The position numbers and the translations under genes are program-made. Source: Extibacter muris (lineage in GTDB: Bacteria > Bacillota > Clostridia > Lachnospirales > Lachnospiraceae). From it: a DNA stretch of 64,000 bases. How positions within the stretch are numbered: position 1 is the stretch's first letter; each line of letters begins with the position of its first letter. Below are positions 8,170 to 17,734 of this stretch, one piece after another. The stretch lies in assembly GCF_004345005.1 (NCBI RefSeq), contig NZ_SMMX01000009.1, positions 106,237 through 170,236 on the forward strand, given 5' to 3'. The notes under the pieces were generated by a model that saw only the letters and a program-made list of their open reading frames with translations, had not been told where the DNA came from and ran no database searches.

Positions 8170-9382
8170 GGAAAAGAGACGGAGAATCAGCCTGACGGGC
8201 ATTGGGATGGGGGCCGGAACGTCCCTGACCGAAGAGGCCCGCGGGGTGCTGGAGAGCTGCGACTGTATCATCGGGGCAGCCCGCATGACGGAAAGCCTTT
8301 CCCGCTTCGGAAAGCCCATGTATGATGCTTACAAGGCAGAAGAGATCAAGGCGATTATCAGAGGGCACGAGGGATTTAGCCATATCGTGGTGGCGCTGTC
8401 GGGAGACTGTGGATTTTACAGCGGGGCAAAAGCGCTCGCCGGGGAACTTAGGGAATATGCGGTAGAACTCATACCGGGGATATCATCGGTTGCCTTCCTT
8501 GCCTCCAGGCTGCATGTAAGCTGGGAGGACGCGGCGCTTAAGAGCATCCACGGACGGCGGCAGAACTACATCTATGCGATAGCCCACAACGAGAAGACAT
8601 TCCTGCTTCTGGGCGGGGAAGCATGTGCACGTGAGCTGTGCGAGAAGATAAGGTACTTTGGCCTCGCAGATGTGGAATTCCATATCGGACGGCGGCTCTC
8701 CTACGAAGATGAAACCATCCTGTACAGACGTGGAAGTGAACTCATGCCGGAGGACTGTGCAGGGCTTGCCGTGGCATTGGTCCGTAATCCTGCACCCGAT
8801 AGAAGGGTGGCTGCCTACATAGATGACGAGGCGTTCATCCGGGGCGGCGTACCGATGACGAAAGCGGAGATACGTGCGGTGAGCCTGGCGAAGCTCGGCC
8901 TTACACGGGATGCGGTGCTGTATGACATCGGGGCCGGGACAGGTTCCGTATCCGTGGAGGCGGCACTTCGGTCGGGGGAGATGAAGGTGTATGCAGTAGA
9001 AAAGAATCCCGAAGCCATACGTCTCCTGGAAGAGAACAGAAGGCAGTTTGGCTGCGATAATATCGAGGTGGTGGAAGGCACCGCACCCGGCGGCTTACAG
9101 GCCCTGGAACCTCCCACGCACGTATTTGTCGGGGGGAGCGCGGGGAATCTGCCGGAGATCCTCAAAGCAGTGAAGGAGAAGAATCCGGACGTACGTATTG
9201 TAATCAATGCGGCCTCTCTGGAGACGATTGGCGAAGTGATGGAGGCAGAACGGTCAGGTCTTCTGAGCAGCCCGGAGGTGGTGCAGATTGCGGCATCCCG
9301 GTCGAGGCGGCTCGGGGCATACCATATGATGACAGCATTGAATCCGGTATATATCGTATCGGACGGAAAGGGGCAGAAGTGA
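8162..9382 (+). CDS. cbiET: Bifunctional cobalt-precorrin-7 C5-methyltransferase / precorrin-8 C15-methyltransferase (CbiE-CbiT, CobL)
   Basis: A fusion of two SAM enzymes of the corrin ring. Residues 1 to about 200 are the CbiE tetrapyrrole methylase (ISLTGIGMGAGTSLT; ALSGDCGFYSGA; LIPGISSVAFLASRL). Residues from about 220 to 407 are the CbiT class I methyltransferase with decarboxylase activity, showing DIGAGTGSVSVEAAL as SAM site. Fusion as CobL is common. Starts inside the last codons of cbiH and its end overlaps cbiA. Confidence 0.93.
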   Translation: MYEEKRRRISLTGIGMGAGTSLTEEARGVLESCDCIIGAARMTESLSRFGKPMYDAYKAEEIKAIIRGHEGFSHIVVALSGDCGFYSGAKALAGELREYAVELIPGISSVAFLASRLHVSWEDAALKSIHGRRQNYIYAIAHNEKTFLLLGGEACARELCEKIRYFGLADVEFHIGRRLSYEDETILYRRGSELMPEDCAGLAVALVRNPAPDRRVAAYIDDEAFIRGGVPMTKAEIRAVSLAKLGLTRDAVLYDIGAGTGSVSVEAALRSGEMKVYAVEKNPEAIRLLEENRRQFGCDNIEVVEGTAPGGLQALEPPTHVFVGGSAGNLPEILKAVKEKNPDVRIVINAASLETIGEVMEAERSGLLSSPEVVQIAASRSRRLGAYHMMTALNPVYIVSDGKGQK

Positions 9383-10803
9383 TGGAAAGTCCACGATTCA
9401 TGATAGCGGCCCTGGCTAGTGGAAGCGGGAAGACGGTCATCTCGGCCGGCATCATGTCCGCGCTTGCCGGCCGGGGGCTTAAGGTGGCCGCATGCAAGTG
9501 CGGGCCGGATTACATCGATCCGATGTACCACCGGGAAGTGACCGGTATGGCATCTGAGAATCTGGACCTGTTCTTCCTGGACAAGGATGTACTGAAGAAG
9601 CTGTTCCTGCGCCATGCCGGGCAGGCAGACGTGGCAGTGATCGAGGGCGTTATGGGATACTATGACGGCATGGCCCTTGACAGTGACAGGGCCAGTTCCT
9701 ATGCTGTGGCCCGTGCCCTTGACGTTCCGGTCATTCTGACGGTTCCGTGCAAAGGGATGGCCCTGTCCGCCTTCTCCGTGATACTCGGGGCGCTCACCTT
9801 CCGAAAAGAGAGCAATATCCGCGGCATACTGCTTAACCGCGTATCAAAGATGCTGTATCCGCAGATGAAGCAGATGATAGAACACGAACTATCTGAAAGA
9901 GGGTATTCCGTGCCTGTCGTCGGATACGTGCCGGAAGACGACGTGTTCCGGCTGAAAAGCCGTCATCTCGGACTCGTCCTGCCCCGGGAGGTTCCGCTTA
10001 TCCGCCGGCAGTTCGAGGAGGCGGGTAAGATGCTGGAAGAGACGGCAGATCTGGATCTGCTGCTGGAGATCGGCAAGCATACGGGAAGGACCGGCAGCAG
10101 GGGCAAGATGGGGGACGCAGGCACAGAAAGCCAGGCAGATGCAGGAAGCCGGCAAGGGTCAGGAGGCCGGACGGTAAGAATCGCGCTGGCAAGGGATGAG
10201 GCATTCTGCTTTTATTATAAAGATAATCTGGAACTGCTGGAAGATTCAGGCTGCGAGCTCGTACCATTCAGCCCCCTGCATGACGAGAAGCTGCCGGAAG
10301 GAATCTCGGGCCTCATCTTGGGAGGGGGGTATCCGGAGCTGTACGCCGGTGGACTCTCGCAGAATGAGAGCATGCGCCGGGATATACGGCACATGGTGGA
10401 GGAGGGGCTTCCGTGCCTGGCAGAGTGCGGCGGCTTTATGTACCTCCACAAGGAGATGGAAGGCGCAGATGGCAATCGCTACCCGATGGCAGACGTGATA
10501 CATGGGAAGGTATCGCGGACACCCCGGCTCGTACGGTTCGGCTACATAGAGCTGTCCGCCCGGGAAGAGGGAGGGTTCCTCCAAGCAGGAGAGACCATCC
10601 GGGGACATGAATTTCATTACTTTGACAGTACAGACAACGGAACCGGCTGCATGGCGGTGAAGCCCGGCAGGCAGCGTTCATGGGAATGTATGCATACAGA
10701 GGGGAACCTGTTCGCGGGGTTTCCCCACGTACATTACCATTCCAACCCGTCATTTGCACACAGGTTCGTATGCTGCTGCACAGAGTGGACACGAAAGGGA
10801 TGA
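9382..10803 (+). CDS. cbiA: Cobyrinate a,c-diamide synthase CbiA
   Basis: Amidates the a and c side chains with glutamine and ATP. Residues 1-200 form the dethiobiotin-synthetase-like domain with P-loop ALASGSGKTVIS and CKCGPDYIDPMYH. The C-terminal half is a class I-like glutamine amidotransferase with GLILGGGYPEL and the nucleophile in LAECGGFMYL; HVHYHSNP lies near the end. A linker near residues 220-255 is rich in Gly/Arg/Lys and looks low-complexity. The start at 9382 follows a GTG; the stop overlaps the cobT leader. Confidence 0.94.
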   Translation: MESPRFMIAALASGSGKTVISAGIMSALAGRGLKVAACKCGPDYIDPMYHREVTGMASENLDLFFLDKDVLKKLFLRHAGQADVAVIEGVMGYYDGMALDSDRASSYAVARALDVPVILTVPCKGMALSAFSVILGALTFRKESNIRGILLNRVSKMLYPQMKQMIEHELSERGYSVPVVGYVPEDDVFRLKSRHLGLVLPREVPLIRRQFEEAGKMLEETADLDLLLEIGKHTGRTGSRGKMGDAGTESQADAGSRQGSGGRTVRIALARDEAFCFYYKDNLELLEDSGCELVPFSPLHDEKLPEGISGLILGGGYPELYAGGLSQNESMRRDIRHMVEEGLPCLAECGGFMYLHKEMEGADGNRYPMADVIHGKVSRTPRLVRFGYIELSAREEGGFLQAGETIRGHEFHYFDSTDNGTGCMAVKPGRQRSWECMHTEGNLFAGFPHVHYHSNPSFAHRFVCCCTEWTRKG

Positions 10804-10807
10804 TGAT

Positions 10808-11905
10808 ATGGAACAGACAGTACGCATGTCCGGTGCGTTGATGCCGGAGACGCCGGATATGCTCCGGGGGATGATTCTGCCGGCGGACCGGGTAAGCATG
10901 GAGATGGCCAGAAGGCGGTGGAATACAGTGGCGAAGCCGCTGTTCAGCCTTGGAAAGCTGGAAGATGCCGTGATAAGGATAGCTGGCATGAAGCGTGACG
11001 CCAGATTCACGCTGCAGAAAAAAGGGCTGATAATCATGTGCGCCGACAACGGAGTGGTGGAAGAGGGCGTGACACAGACCGGACAGGAAGTGACGGCGGT
11101 GGTGGCGGATAACTTTACGAAGAAGGCGGCCAGCGTAGCTATCATGAGCGAAGTGGCGGGGGTTGACCTGTTCCCGGTCGATATCGGCATGGCGGTTGAC
11201 GTGCCTTCCGTTACAAAGCCGGAAGATAAGGTGGCATACGGGACGAAAAATATGCGGAAAGAACCGGCCATGACACGGGACCAGGTATGGCAGGCCGTAT
11301 TGACAGGGATACGTATGGTGTCCCGGCTGAAAGCGGAAGGATATGACATTGCCGCTACCGGGGAGATGGGTATCGGCAATACGACGACGAGCAGTGCCGT
11401 AGCATCCGTGCTGCTGGAAAAGCCGGTGGAAGAAGTGACCGGGAAGGGAGCCGGGCTGAGCAGTGAAGGGCTGGAGCAAAAGATAGCAGTAATCAGGCAG
11501 GCGGTCCGTCTGCACCGCCCGGATAAGGATGACGTGCTGGACGTGCTGTCAAAAGTAGGCGGGCTGGATATCGCAGGCCTGACGGGCGTGTACCTTGGCG
11601 GCGCGCTGATGCACATGCCGGTTGTGGTGGACGGGTTCATATCTGCCGTCGCGGCGCTCTGTGCGGTGCGCCTCGTTCCCGACGCAAGGGATTATATGCT
11701 GCCATCCCACGTATCGAAAGAGCCCGCAGGGCAGATGCTGCTGGATGCCCTTGGCATGTCGCCGTATCTGACGTGTGACATGAACCTCGGGGAAGGGAGC
11801 GGGGCAGTGGCGGTGCTTCCGCTGCTCGATATGGGGCTGCTGGTATACAGCAGGATGAGCACCTTTGAGGAAATCAATGTAGAACAATACGAGATGTTGA
11901 GATAA
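10808..11905 (+). CDS. cobT: Nicotinate-nucleotide-dimethylbenzimidazole phosphoribosyltransferase CobT
   Basis: Activates the lower-ligand base by making alpha-ribazole phosphate. Start at 10808 after AAAGGG, giving 365 residues. Family motifs: IIMCADNGVVEEGV, GEMGIGNTTTSSAV near residue 190, GGLDIAGLTGVYLGGAL, and VVVDGFISAVAAL. No anaerobic benzimidazole synthesis (bza) genes are visible, so the base may be adenine, a phenolic compound or a salvaged benzimidazole. The longer upstream start lies inside cbiA. Confidence 0.94.
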   Translation: MEQTVRMSGALMPETPDMLRGMILPADRVSMEMARRRWNTVAKPLFSLGKLEDAVIRIAGMKRDARFTLQKKGLIIMCADNGVVEEGVTQTGQEVTAVVADNFTKKAASVAIMSEVAGVDLFPVDIGMAVDVPSVTKPEDKVAYGTKNMRKEPAMTRDQVWQAVLTGIRMVSRLKAEGYDIAATGEMGIGNTTTSSAVASVLLEKPVEEVTGKGAGLSSEGLEQKIAVIRQAVRLHRPDKDDVLDVLSKVGGLDIAGLTGVYLGGALMHMPVVVDGFISAVAALCAVRLVPDARDYMLPSHVSKEPAGQMLLDALGMSPYLTCDMNLGEGSGAVAVLPLLDMGLLVYSRMSTFEEINVEQYEMLR

Positions 11906-11915
11906 AGGGACCGAT

Positions 11916-12677
11916 ATGTATCTATATGAATCATTCATCATTGCAATATCCATGTATTCTAAGATTCCCGTTCCACGGGTAGAGTGGAATGAGAAAAATA
12001 TGAAGTATGCTATCTGTTTTTTTCCTGTAGTCGGGGCTGTGACGGGGATTCTTGTGATGGGCATCGGGAGGATTCTGCTGCATGCCGGCGCAGGCTCCCT
12101 TCTGTTTGCGGCTGTCATGACGCTGCTTCCCGTCCTCGTGACAGGCGGCATCCATATGGACGGCTTTATGGACACGCTGGATGCGCTTGGCTCCTATGGC
12201 GGCAGGGAGAAGAAGCTGGAGATCCTGAAGGATCCGCACGCCGGCGCGTTTGCAGTCCTTGGCCTGGGCTGCTATCTTCTGTGGAGCGTGGCGGTCTGGA
12301 GCGAAGCGGACGCAGACATGCTTCCCGTCATCGGCTGTAGCTATGTGATTTCCAGAGCGTTCAGCGGCTTCTCCGTCGTCACCTTCCAGGCGGCCAGAGA
12401 TACCGGACTTGCCAGGACGTTTCAGGACGGGGCGGTCAGGAAGACCGTCGGCATCGTGATGCTGATCGTGCTCCTATCGTCTGTCGTCCTTTCGCTTCGA
12501 CTGGACGTCAGGATGGGGGCCGCGTCGGCAGCGGCGGGCCTATTGAGCTTCTGCTGCTACAAAGCGGTATGCTACAGGCAGTTTGGAGGCATGACGGGAG
12601 ACCTGGCCGGATATTTCCTTCAGATCTGTGAACTGGCTATGCTCACCGGCATCGTACTGGCAGGGAGGCTGTTATGA
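11916..12677 (+). CDS. cobS: Adenosylcobinamide-GDP ribazoletransferase CobS
   Basis: Integral membrane enzyme that joins AdoCbi-GDP to alpha-ribazole (phosphate). 253 residues with about six hydrophobic helices. The N-terminal MYSKIPVPRVEW, GGIHMDGFMDTLDALGSYG (near residue 75, Asp-rich metal site) and LKDPHAGAFAVLG are diagnostic. AAAGGGACC precedes the start; overlaps cobC by four bases. Confidence 0.94.
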   Translation: MYLYESFIIAISMYSKIPVPRVEWNEKNMKYAICFFPVVGAVTGILVMGIGRILLHAGAGSLLFAAVMTLLPVLVTGGIHMDGFMDTLDALGSYGGREKKLEILKDPHAGAFAVLGLGCYLLWSVAVWSEADADMLPVIGCSYVISRAFSGFSVVTFQAARDTGLARTFQDGAVRKTVGIVMLIVLLSSVVLSLRLDVRMGAASAAAGLLSFCCYKAVCYRQFGGMTGDLAGYFLQICELAMLTGIVLAGRLL

Positions 12678-13279
12678 AGGTGATATTGATCCGCCACTTT
12701 GAGACGCCGGGCAACAGGGAGAGGCGTTACATAGGGCGCACAGACGAGGCGCTTGAAGAAGCAGGACTGATAATGCGTGTCGATGAGGTGCGCAGCCGTC
12801 TGGAAATAATAGACCCTGTGGAAGAGGTAGCCGCGAGCCCTATGAAGCGGTGCGTTCAGACAGCGGCGCTGCTCTTTCCGGACAAGAAGCCGCTGCTGCT
12901 TGATGAACTGAAGGAATGTGATTTCGGACTGTTTGAAGGCCACAATTATGAGGAGCTGAAAGAGCTGCCGGCATACCGTAACTGGCTTGGTTCCCGGGGA
13001 ACGCTTCCCTTTCCTGGCGGTGAGGGACATGCGGCATTCCGGTCCCGCTGCGTCCGCGGATTTGATAAGGCGGCAGATGCTTTTCTCAGAGGTAAGTGCG
13101 GCTGTGCCGCTATCGTCGCCCACGGCGGCACGGTCATGTCCGTCCTGTCTTGTTATGCTCCCGGACAGAGCGGTTTTTATGACTGGCAGCCCGGCAATGG
13201 CGGCGGCTATGTCGTCACTCTGGATGCGGAGGAATGGAAAAAGGGCAAGAAAGGATTCACGGGGATAGAAGCGTTATGA
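12674..13279 (+). CDS. cobC: Alpha-ribazole phosphatase CobC (histidine phosphatase)
   Basis: Removes the phosphate from alpha-ribazole phosphate or from cobalamin phosphate. Histidine phosphatase fold: catalytic RHFETPGN at residues 8-15, SPMKRCVQTA near residue 55, and the second histidine in AIVAHGGTVMSVL near residue 150. The typical RHGE is here RHFET, normal for CobC. 201 residues. Overlaps cobS and, by four bases, cbiB. Confidence 0.88.
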   Translation: MKVILIRHFETPGNRERRYIGRTDEALEEAGLIMRVDEVRSRLEIIDPVEEVAASPMKRCVQTAALLFPDKKPLLLDELKECDFGLFEGHNYEELKELPAYRNWLGSRGTLPFPGGEGHAAFRSRCVRGFDKAADAFLRGKCGCAAIVAHGGTVMSVLSCYAPGQSGFYDWQPGNGGGYVVTLDAEEWKKGKKGFTGIEAL

Positions 13280-14241
13280 TTGCATGGATGGCCTGTATGA
13301 CAGGATTTATACTTGACTTGATATTCGGGGACCCGGTATGGCTGTACCATCCGGTCAGGCTCATCGGCCGGCTCATTACCCGTCTGGAACAGCTGTCCAG
13401 AAAGGTATGCCGGGACAGGGACCGCCGGCTCCTGACCGCCGGCGTACTGATGTGGGTGGCTGTGTGCGTGGTGTCGGCAGCGGTTCCGTGGGTGCTGCTG
13501 TACGGGGCGCAAAGCATCCATCCCGCAGTCCGCTATGTGCTGGAGAGCTTCTGGTGCTACCAGCTTCTTGCCGCCAGGTCGCTTGGCCGGGAGAGCAGGA
13601 ACGTATACAGGGAGCTGAAGGAAGGAAGCCTGGCCGGGGCAAGGAAGGCTGTCTCGATGATAGTGGGGAGGGACACGGCAGCACTTGATGAGGCAGGTGT
13701 CATAAAGGCCGCGGTCGAGACCGTGGCAGAGAACACGTCAGACGGGGTGACGGCCCCGCTGTTCTACATGATGCTCGGAGGCGCTCCCCTTGGCTTTTTC
13801 TATAAAGCGGTCAACACGATGGATTCCATGATTGGATATAAGGATGAGAGATATCTCTGCCTGGGCAGATGTGCCGCTAAGATGGATGATGTGATGAACT
13901 ATATCCCGGCACGGCTGTCGGCGCTGCTGATGACGGCGGCGGCGTTCCTGCTTGGGATGGACGGCCGCGGAGCATGGAAGATATACCGCAGGGACAGAAG
14001 AAAGCATGCGAGCCCGAACGCGGCGCAGACAGAAGCGGTGTGTGCAGGGGCGCTGCAGATACGTCTTGCGGGGGATGCATGGTACTTCGGCAGACGGTAC
14101 GCGAAGGAATACATCGGTGATGACATACGGCCTGTGGAAGCGGAGGACATCGTAAGGGCCGGTAAGCTTATGTATGGTACGGCCTTGCTTGCGCTTCTGC
14201 TGTTCGGTGCATGGAAAGCGATAGCCATATGGATGCTGTGA
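13276..14241 (+). CDS. cbiB: Adenosylcobinamide-phosphate synthase CbiB
   Basis: Membrane enzyme that attaches the aminopropanol (or its phosphate) arm to adenosylcobyric acid. Start at 13276 forms an ATGA overlap with cobC; 321 residues. Motifs: LDLIFGDPVWLYHPVRLIG at the N-terminus, ETVAENTSDGVTAPLFYMMLGG near residue 155 (contains ENTSDG), and NTMDSMIGYKDERY. Several hydrophobic helices. Partner of CobD, which makes the aminopropanol phosphate. Confidence 0.94.
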   Translation: MIAWMACMTGFILDLIFGDPVWLYHPVRLIGRLITRLEQLSRKVCRDRDRRLLTAGVLMWVAVCVVSAAVPWVLLYGAQSIHPAVRYVLESFWCYQLLAARSLGRESRNVYRELKEGSLAGARKAVSMIVGRDTAALDEAGVIKAAVETVAENTSDGVTAPLFYMMLGGAPLGFFYKAVNTMDSMIGYKDERYLCLGRCAAKMDDVMNYIPARLSALLMTAAAFLLGMDGRGAWKIYRRDRRKHASPNAAQTEAVCAGALQIRLAGDAWYFGRRYAKEYIGDDIRPVEAEDIVRAGKLMYGTALLALLLFGAWKAIAIWML

Positions 14242-14268
14242 CGTGGCAGATGGCAGGAGGAGGACAGG

Positions 14269-15453
14269 ATGGAATATTTACATGGCGGTGACATCTATAC
14301 ATATGAGGGCATGATTGACTTTTCCGTCAATATCAACCCTTTCGGCCCGGATGATAAGGTGCTGGAAGCAGTGCAGAGGGCCGCTGCACATATCGGGGAA
14401 TATCCGGACAGCAGATGCAGGAAGCTCAGGAGCGCTCTGGCCGGACAACACGGCATTCCGGAAGAAATGCTCATATTCGGGAACGGCGCGGCAGAACTCA
14501 TATTTTCCGTCGTCTTTGCCGAGCGGCCGCGCAAGGCGCTTCTTACTGCGCCGTCCTTCGCGGAGTATGCCCAGGCGCTGAAAGCGGCCGGCTGCGAGAT
14601 CGTATACCATTATCTGAAAGAGGAAGACCGCTTTCAGCTGACAGAGGGATATATGGAAGAACTGACCGGCGACGTGGACATGATCTTCCTCTGTACTCCG
14701 GACAACCCTTCCGGACAGGTAATTGACATGCCACTGCTTCGCCGCATCGTGGACAGATGCGGCGAATGCGGCATACGGATCGTGATAGACGAATGCTTTT
14801 ATGAATTTCTGGAACACCCGGAAGATATATTGTCAGTAGAGGCCATACTCGATAAGCCGTGGGTCCTGCTGCTCCGGGCATTTACGAAGATGCATGCGGT
14901 GCCGGGCCTGCGGCTCGGGTACGGCATCAGTTCCGACAGAGCGCTTCTTGAAAGGATGGAAGGTGTCACGCAGCCGTGGAACGTGTCCGTGGCGGCGCAG
15001 GCCGCGGGGCTTGCCGCCCTATCGTCTGCCGGGAGAGCCGGAATGACGAGAGATTATGTGGCACGGGAGCGCAGACGCATGGAGCTTGAGCTGGATCGTA
15101 TCGGGATTACGTATTGCCCGTCCGCCGTGAACTATATACTGATGTACAGTGATTACGATCTGTCCACGCTTCTGAAGGAGAGGGGCATATTGATCCGGGA
15201 CTGTTCCAATTATGAGGGACTGAAGAAAGGATATTACCGAACTGCGGTAAAGACCCACGATGAAAACACGGTACTGCTAAAGGCGCTGCAGGAAATCTGC
15301 GGGCAGGCATCACGATGCCGGGATAAGGAGGAGACGAAGCATGGCGAGATGCATTATGATACAAGGCACGATGTCCAATGCGGGGAAGAGCATACTGGCA
15401 GGCGGCCTGTGCAGGATATTCGCCCAGGACGGCCTGAAGACGGCGCCATTTAA
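14269..15453 (+). CDS. cobD: L-threonine-O-3-phosphate decarboxylase CobD
   Basis: PLP enzyme of the aspartate aminotransferase fold that makes (R)-1-aminopropan-2-ol O-phosphate. HGGDIYTYEGMIDFSVNINP at the start, FGNGAAELIF near residue 65, DNPSGQ, and the PLP lysine in RAFTKMHAVPGLRLGYG near residue 207. GGAGGAGGAC precedes the ATG. Odd: the frame runs 113 bases into cbiP before stopping, adding about 37 non-homologous residues. This suggests loss of the original stop codon or a late frameshift. Core function should not depend on that tail. Confidence 0.9.
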   Translation: MEYLHGGDIYTYEGMIDFSVNINPFGPDDKVLEAVQRAAAHIGEYPDSRCRKLRSALAGQHGIPEEMLIFGNGAAELIFSVVFAERPRKALLTAPSFAEYAQALKAAGCEIVYHYLKEEDRFQLTEGYMEELTGDVDMIFLCTPDNPSGQVIDMPLLRRIVDRCGECGIRIVIDECFYEFLEHPEDILSVEAILDKPWVLLLRAFTKMHAVPGLRLGYGISSDRALLERMEGVTQPWNVSVAAQAAGLAALSSAGRAGMTRDYVARERRRMELELDRIGITYCPSAVNYILMYSDYDLSTLLKERGILIRDCSNYEGLKKGYYRTAVKTHDENTVLLKALQEICGQASRCRDKEETKHGEMHYDTRHDVQCGEEHTGRRPVQDIRPGRPEDGAI

Positions 15454-16867
15454 ATCTCAGAACATGGCACTCAATTCCTATATCACAAGAGACGGGCTTG
15501 AGATGGGCAGGGCGCAGGTGATGCAGGCGGAGGCAGCCGGCGTGGAACCGTCTGTCCTTATGAATCCTGTCCTGCTGAAGCCGACGAGCGATATGGGCTC
15601 CCAGGTTATCGTTAACGGGGAGGTGGCAGGGGTGATGACGGCGGCAGAATATTATCGCCGGAAGAGGGAGCTCATACCACATATATTAGATGCATATAAC
15701 CGGCTGGCGGACGCATATGATGTCATCGTCATAGAGGGAGCCGGGAGCCCTGCGGAGATCAACCTGAAAAGCGGGGATATCGTGAACATGGGGCTGGCCA
15801 AGCTTGTGGATGCGCCAGTGCTTCTCGTGGGAGATATCGACAGGGGAGGCGTGTTCGCACAGCTTGTCGGTACATTGGAGCTTCTGGAAGCAAAGGAAAA
15901 GCAGCGGATAAAAGGGATGGTTATCAATAAGTTCCGGGGAGACCGGGAGATTCTCCTTCCGGGCCTTCGGATGCTGGAGGAGAGGACCGGGGTCCCCGTG
16001 CGGGGCGTGGTGCCGTATTTCCATCTGGACATTGATGAGGAGGACAGCCTGACGGAACGTTTTCAGAAGAAGGAGACAGGCGGGCTTATCGATATAGCCG
16101 TCATCCGATTTCCGCGTATCTCTAATTTTACTGATTTTATGGCGCTGGAGTGTATGGAAGAAGTGTCCGTGCGCTACGTCACCTCCCCGGGGGAGTTCGG
16201 CACTCCGGACGCGGTTCTTCTTCCGGGAAGCAAGAATACGATTGAGGATCTGCTCTGGATGAGGCAGAGCGGGCTGGAGGCGAAGATTATCCGCCATGGA
16301 GCGGCAGGTAAGGCCGTATTCGGCATCTGCGGCGGCTATCAGATGCTCGGGCAGGAAATCTGCGATCCGGCAGGTATAGAACGGAAAGGTACGATGAAGG
16401 GGATGGGGCTTCTGCCGGTACGCACGGTATTTGAGCCGGACAAGACGAGGACGAGGGTACAGGGGCGGTTCTGCGACACAGGCGGCATCCTGGGACGCAT
16501 GAGCGGGCTGCCGGCGGAAGGCTACGAAATCCATATGGGGACGACATCTGCAATCGGGGAGATACAGCCCCTCCTGAAGCTCACGGACGAGAAGACAGGC
16601 GTGGAGAAGACGGACGGTGCCATATGTGGGAATGCATATGGATGTTATGTGCACGGCATATTTGACCGGCAGGAGATATCCACGGGCTTCATCGCTTCGC
16701 TGCTAGGGGCAAAAGGGATGGGGCCGGATACGGTAAAGGCGCAAGATCTCGCCGCTTACAAGGAAGAGCAGTATGATAAGCTGGCAGAGCTCATGAGGGA
16801 AAGCCTCGATATGGACGCCGTATATGACATTCTTGAGAAAGGAAATGAGGCATCATGCAGTCTATAA
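15341..16867 (+). CDS. cbiP: Cobyric acid synthase CbiP (CobQ)
   Basis: Amidates side chains b, d, e and g using glutamine and ATP. N-terminal P-loop domain IMIQGTMSNAGKS with FKSQNMALNSYIT, EGAGSPAEINLKSGDIVN near residue 130, and the C-terminal amidotransferase with LLPGSKNTIEDL and the nucleophile Cys in FGICGGYQMLGQ near residue 332. YVHGIFD with the catalytic His lies near residue 430. 508 residues. GGAGGAGACG precedes the ATG at 15341. Its first 113 bases are also read by cobD in another frame. Confidence 0.95.
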   Translation: MARCIMIQGTMSNAGKSILAGGLCRIFAQDGLKTAPFKSQNMALNSYITRDGLEMGRAQVMQAEAAGVEPSVLMNPVLLKPTSDMGSQVIVNGEVAGVMTAAEYYRRKRELIPHILDAYNRLADAYDVIVIEGAGSPAEINLKSGDIVNMGLAKLVDAPVLLVGDIDRGGVFAQLVGTLELLEAKEKQRIKGMVINKFRGDREILLPGLRMLEERTGVPVRGVVPYFHLDIDEEDSLTERFQKKETGGLIDIAVIRFPRISNFTDFMALECMEEVSVRYVTSPGEFGTPDAVLLPGSKNTIEDLLWMRQSGLEAKIIRHGAAGKAVFGICGGYQMLGQEICDPAGIERKGTMKGMGLLPVRTVFEPDKTRTRVQGRFCDTGGILGRMSGLPAEGYEIHMGTTSAIGEIQPLLKLTDEKTGVEKTDGAICGNAYGCYVHGIFDRQEISTGFIASLLGAKGMGPDTVKAQDLAAYKEEQYDKLAELMRESLDMDAVYDILEKGNEASCSL

Positions 16868-17730
16868 TAAGGATAGGGAGCCGGGAGAGCCGGCTGGCCG
16901 TGAGGCAGGCAGAGATCGTGAAGGAGGCGGTGGAAAGCAGCTGCCCGGGAGTCAAGGCAGAGATCGTGACGATGAAGACGAAGGGCGACAGGATTCTGGA
17001 TCAGAGCCTGGAGCTGATTGGGGGCAAAGGGCTGTTCGTGAAGGAACTGGAGAAAGCGCTGCTGGAAGGAAGCATCGATATCTCCGTCCACAGCCTGAAG
17101 GATATGCCCATGGAAGTGCCGGAGGACCTTCCCATCGTCGCTTATGGCGAAAGGGAGGATCCAAGGGATGTGCTCGTCTATAAGCCGGGCCATACGTCTG
17201 TACGTGAAGGAGGCGTCATCGGCACATCCAGCAGACGCCGGACGATTCAGCTGAAAAAGCTGTATCCGTCCTGCGTGTTCCGGGGAATCCGCGGCAATGT
17301 ACAGACAAGGCTGCGCCGGCTTGAAGAGGAAGCGTTTGACGGGACTGTGCTTGCGGCGGCAGGACTCAGGCGGCTTCATATGGAAGCGGTGATCGGAAGA
17401 GTGTTCAGCGTGGAAGAGGTGGTTCCTGCCGCAGGGCAGGGGATACTGGCTGTCCAGGGCAGGAAGGGCGAAGATTATTCATGGCTGGCCGCTTATGACT
17501 GTAAAAAGAGCCGAGCCGAGGCCGAGGCTGAACGTGCATTTACGGCTGCGCTCGGAGGCGGATGTACATCCCCGATAGCGGCACATGCACAGATGGCAGG
17601 AACAGAGCTTCAGCTCACCGGCTTGTATTACGCCGGAGAGGATACATACTGGACGCAGACGAAGACAGGGGATGCCGGGAAGGCGAGAGAGATCGGCCTG
17701 GCGCTGGCAGAAGAGATGAGACGGAGGTGA
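16855..17730 (+). CDS. hemC: Hydroxymethylbilane synthase (porphobilinogen deaminase) HemC
   Basis: Joins four porphobilinogens into hydroxymethylbilane. 291 residues with IRIGSRESRLAVRQAEIV, KGLFVKELEKALLEG, SVHSLKDMP, GTSSRRR, RGNVQTRLRRLE, and the dipyrromethane-cofactor Cys in LGGGCTSPIAAHAQ near residue 242. It overlaps the end of cbiP by 13 bases. Placing hemC in the B12 operon ties tetrapyrrole supply to corrinoid demand; no hemB, hemA or hemL lies in the window. Confidence 0.95.
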   Translation: MQSIIRIGSRESRLAVRQAEIVKEAVESSCPGVKAEIVTMKTKGDRILDQSLELIGGKGLFVKELEKALLEGSIDISVHSLKDMPMEVPEDLPIVAYGEREDPRDVLVYKPGHTSVREGGVIGTSSRRRTIQLKKLYPSCVFRGIRGNVQTRLRRLEEEAFDGTVLAAAGLRRLHMEAVIGRVFSVEEVVPAAGQGILAVQGRKGEDYSWLAAYDCKKSRAEAEAERAFTAALGGGCTSPIAAHAQMAGTELQLTGLYYAGEDTYWTQTKTGDAGKAREIGLALAEEMRRR

Positions 17731-17734
17731 CAGG

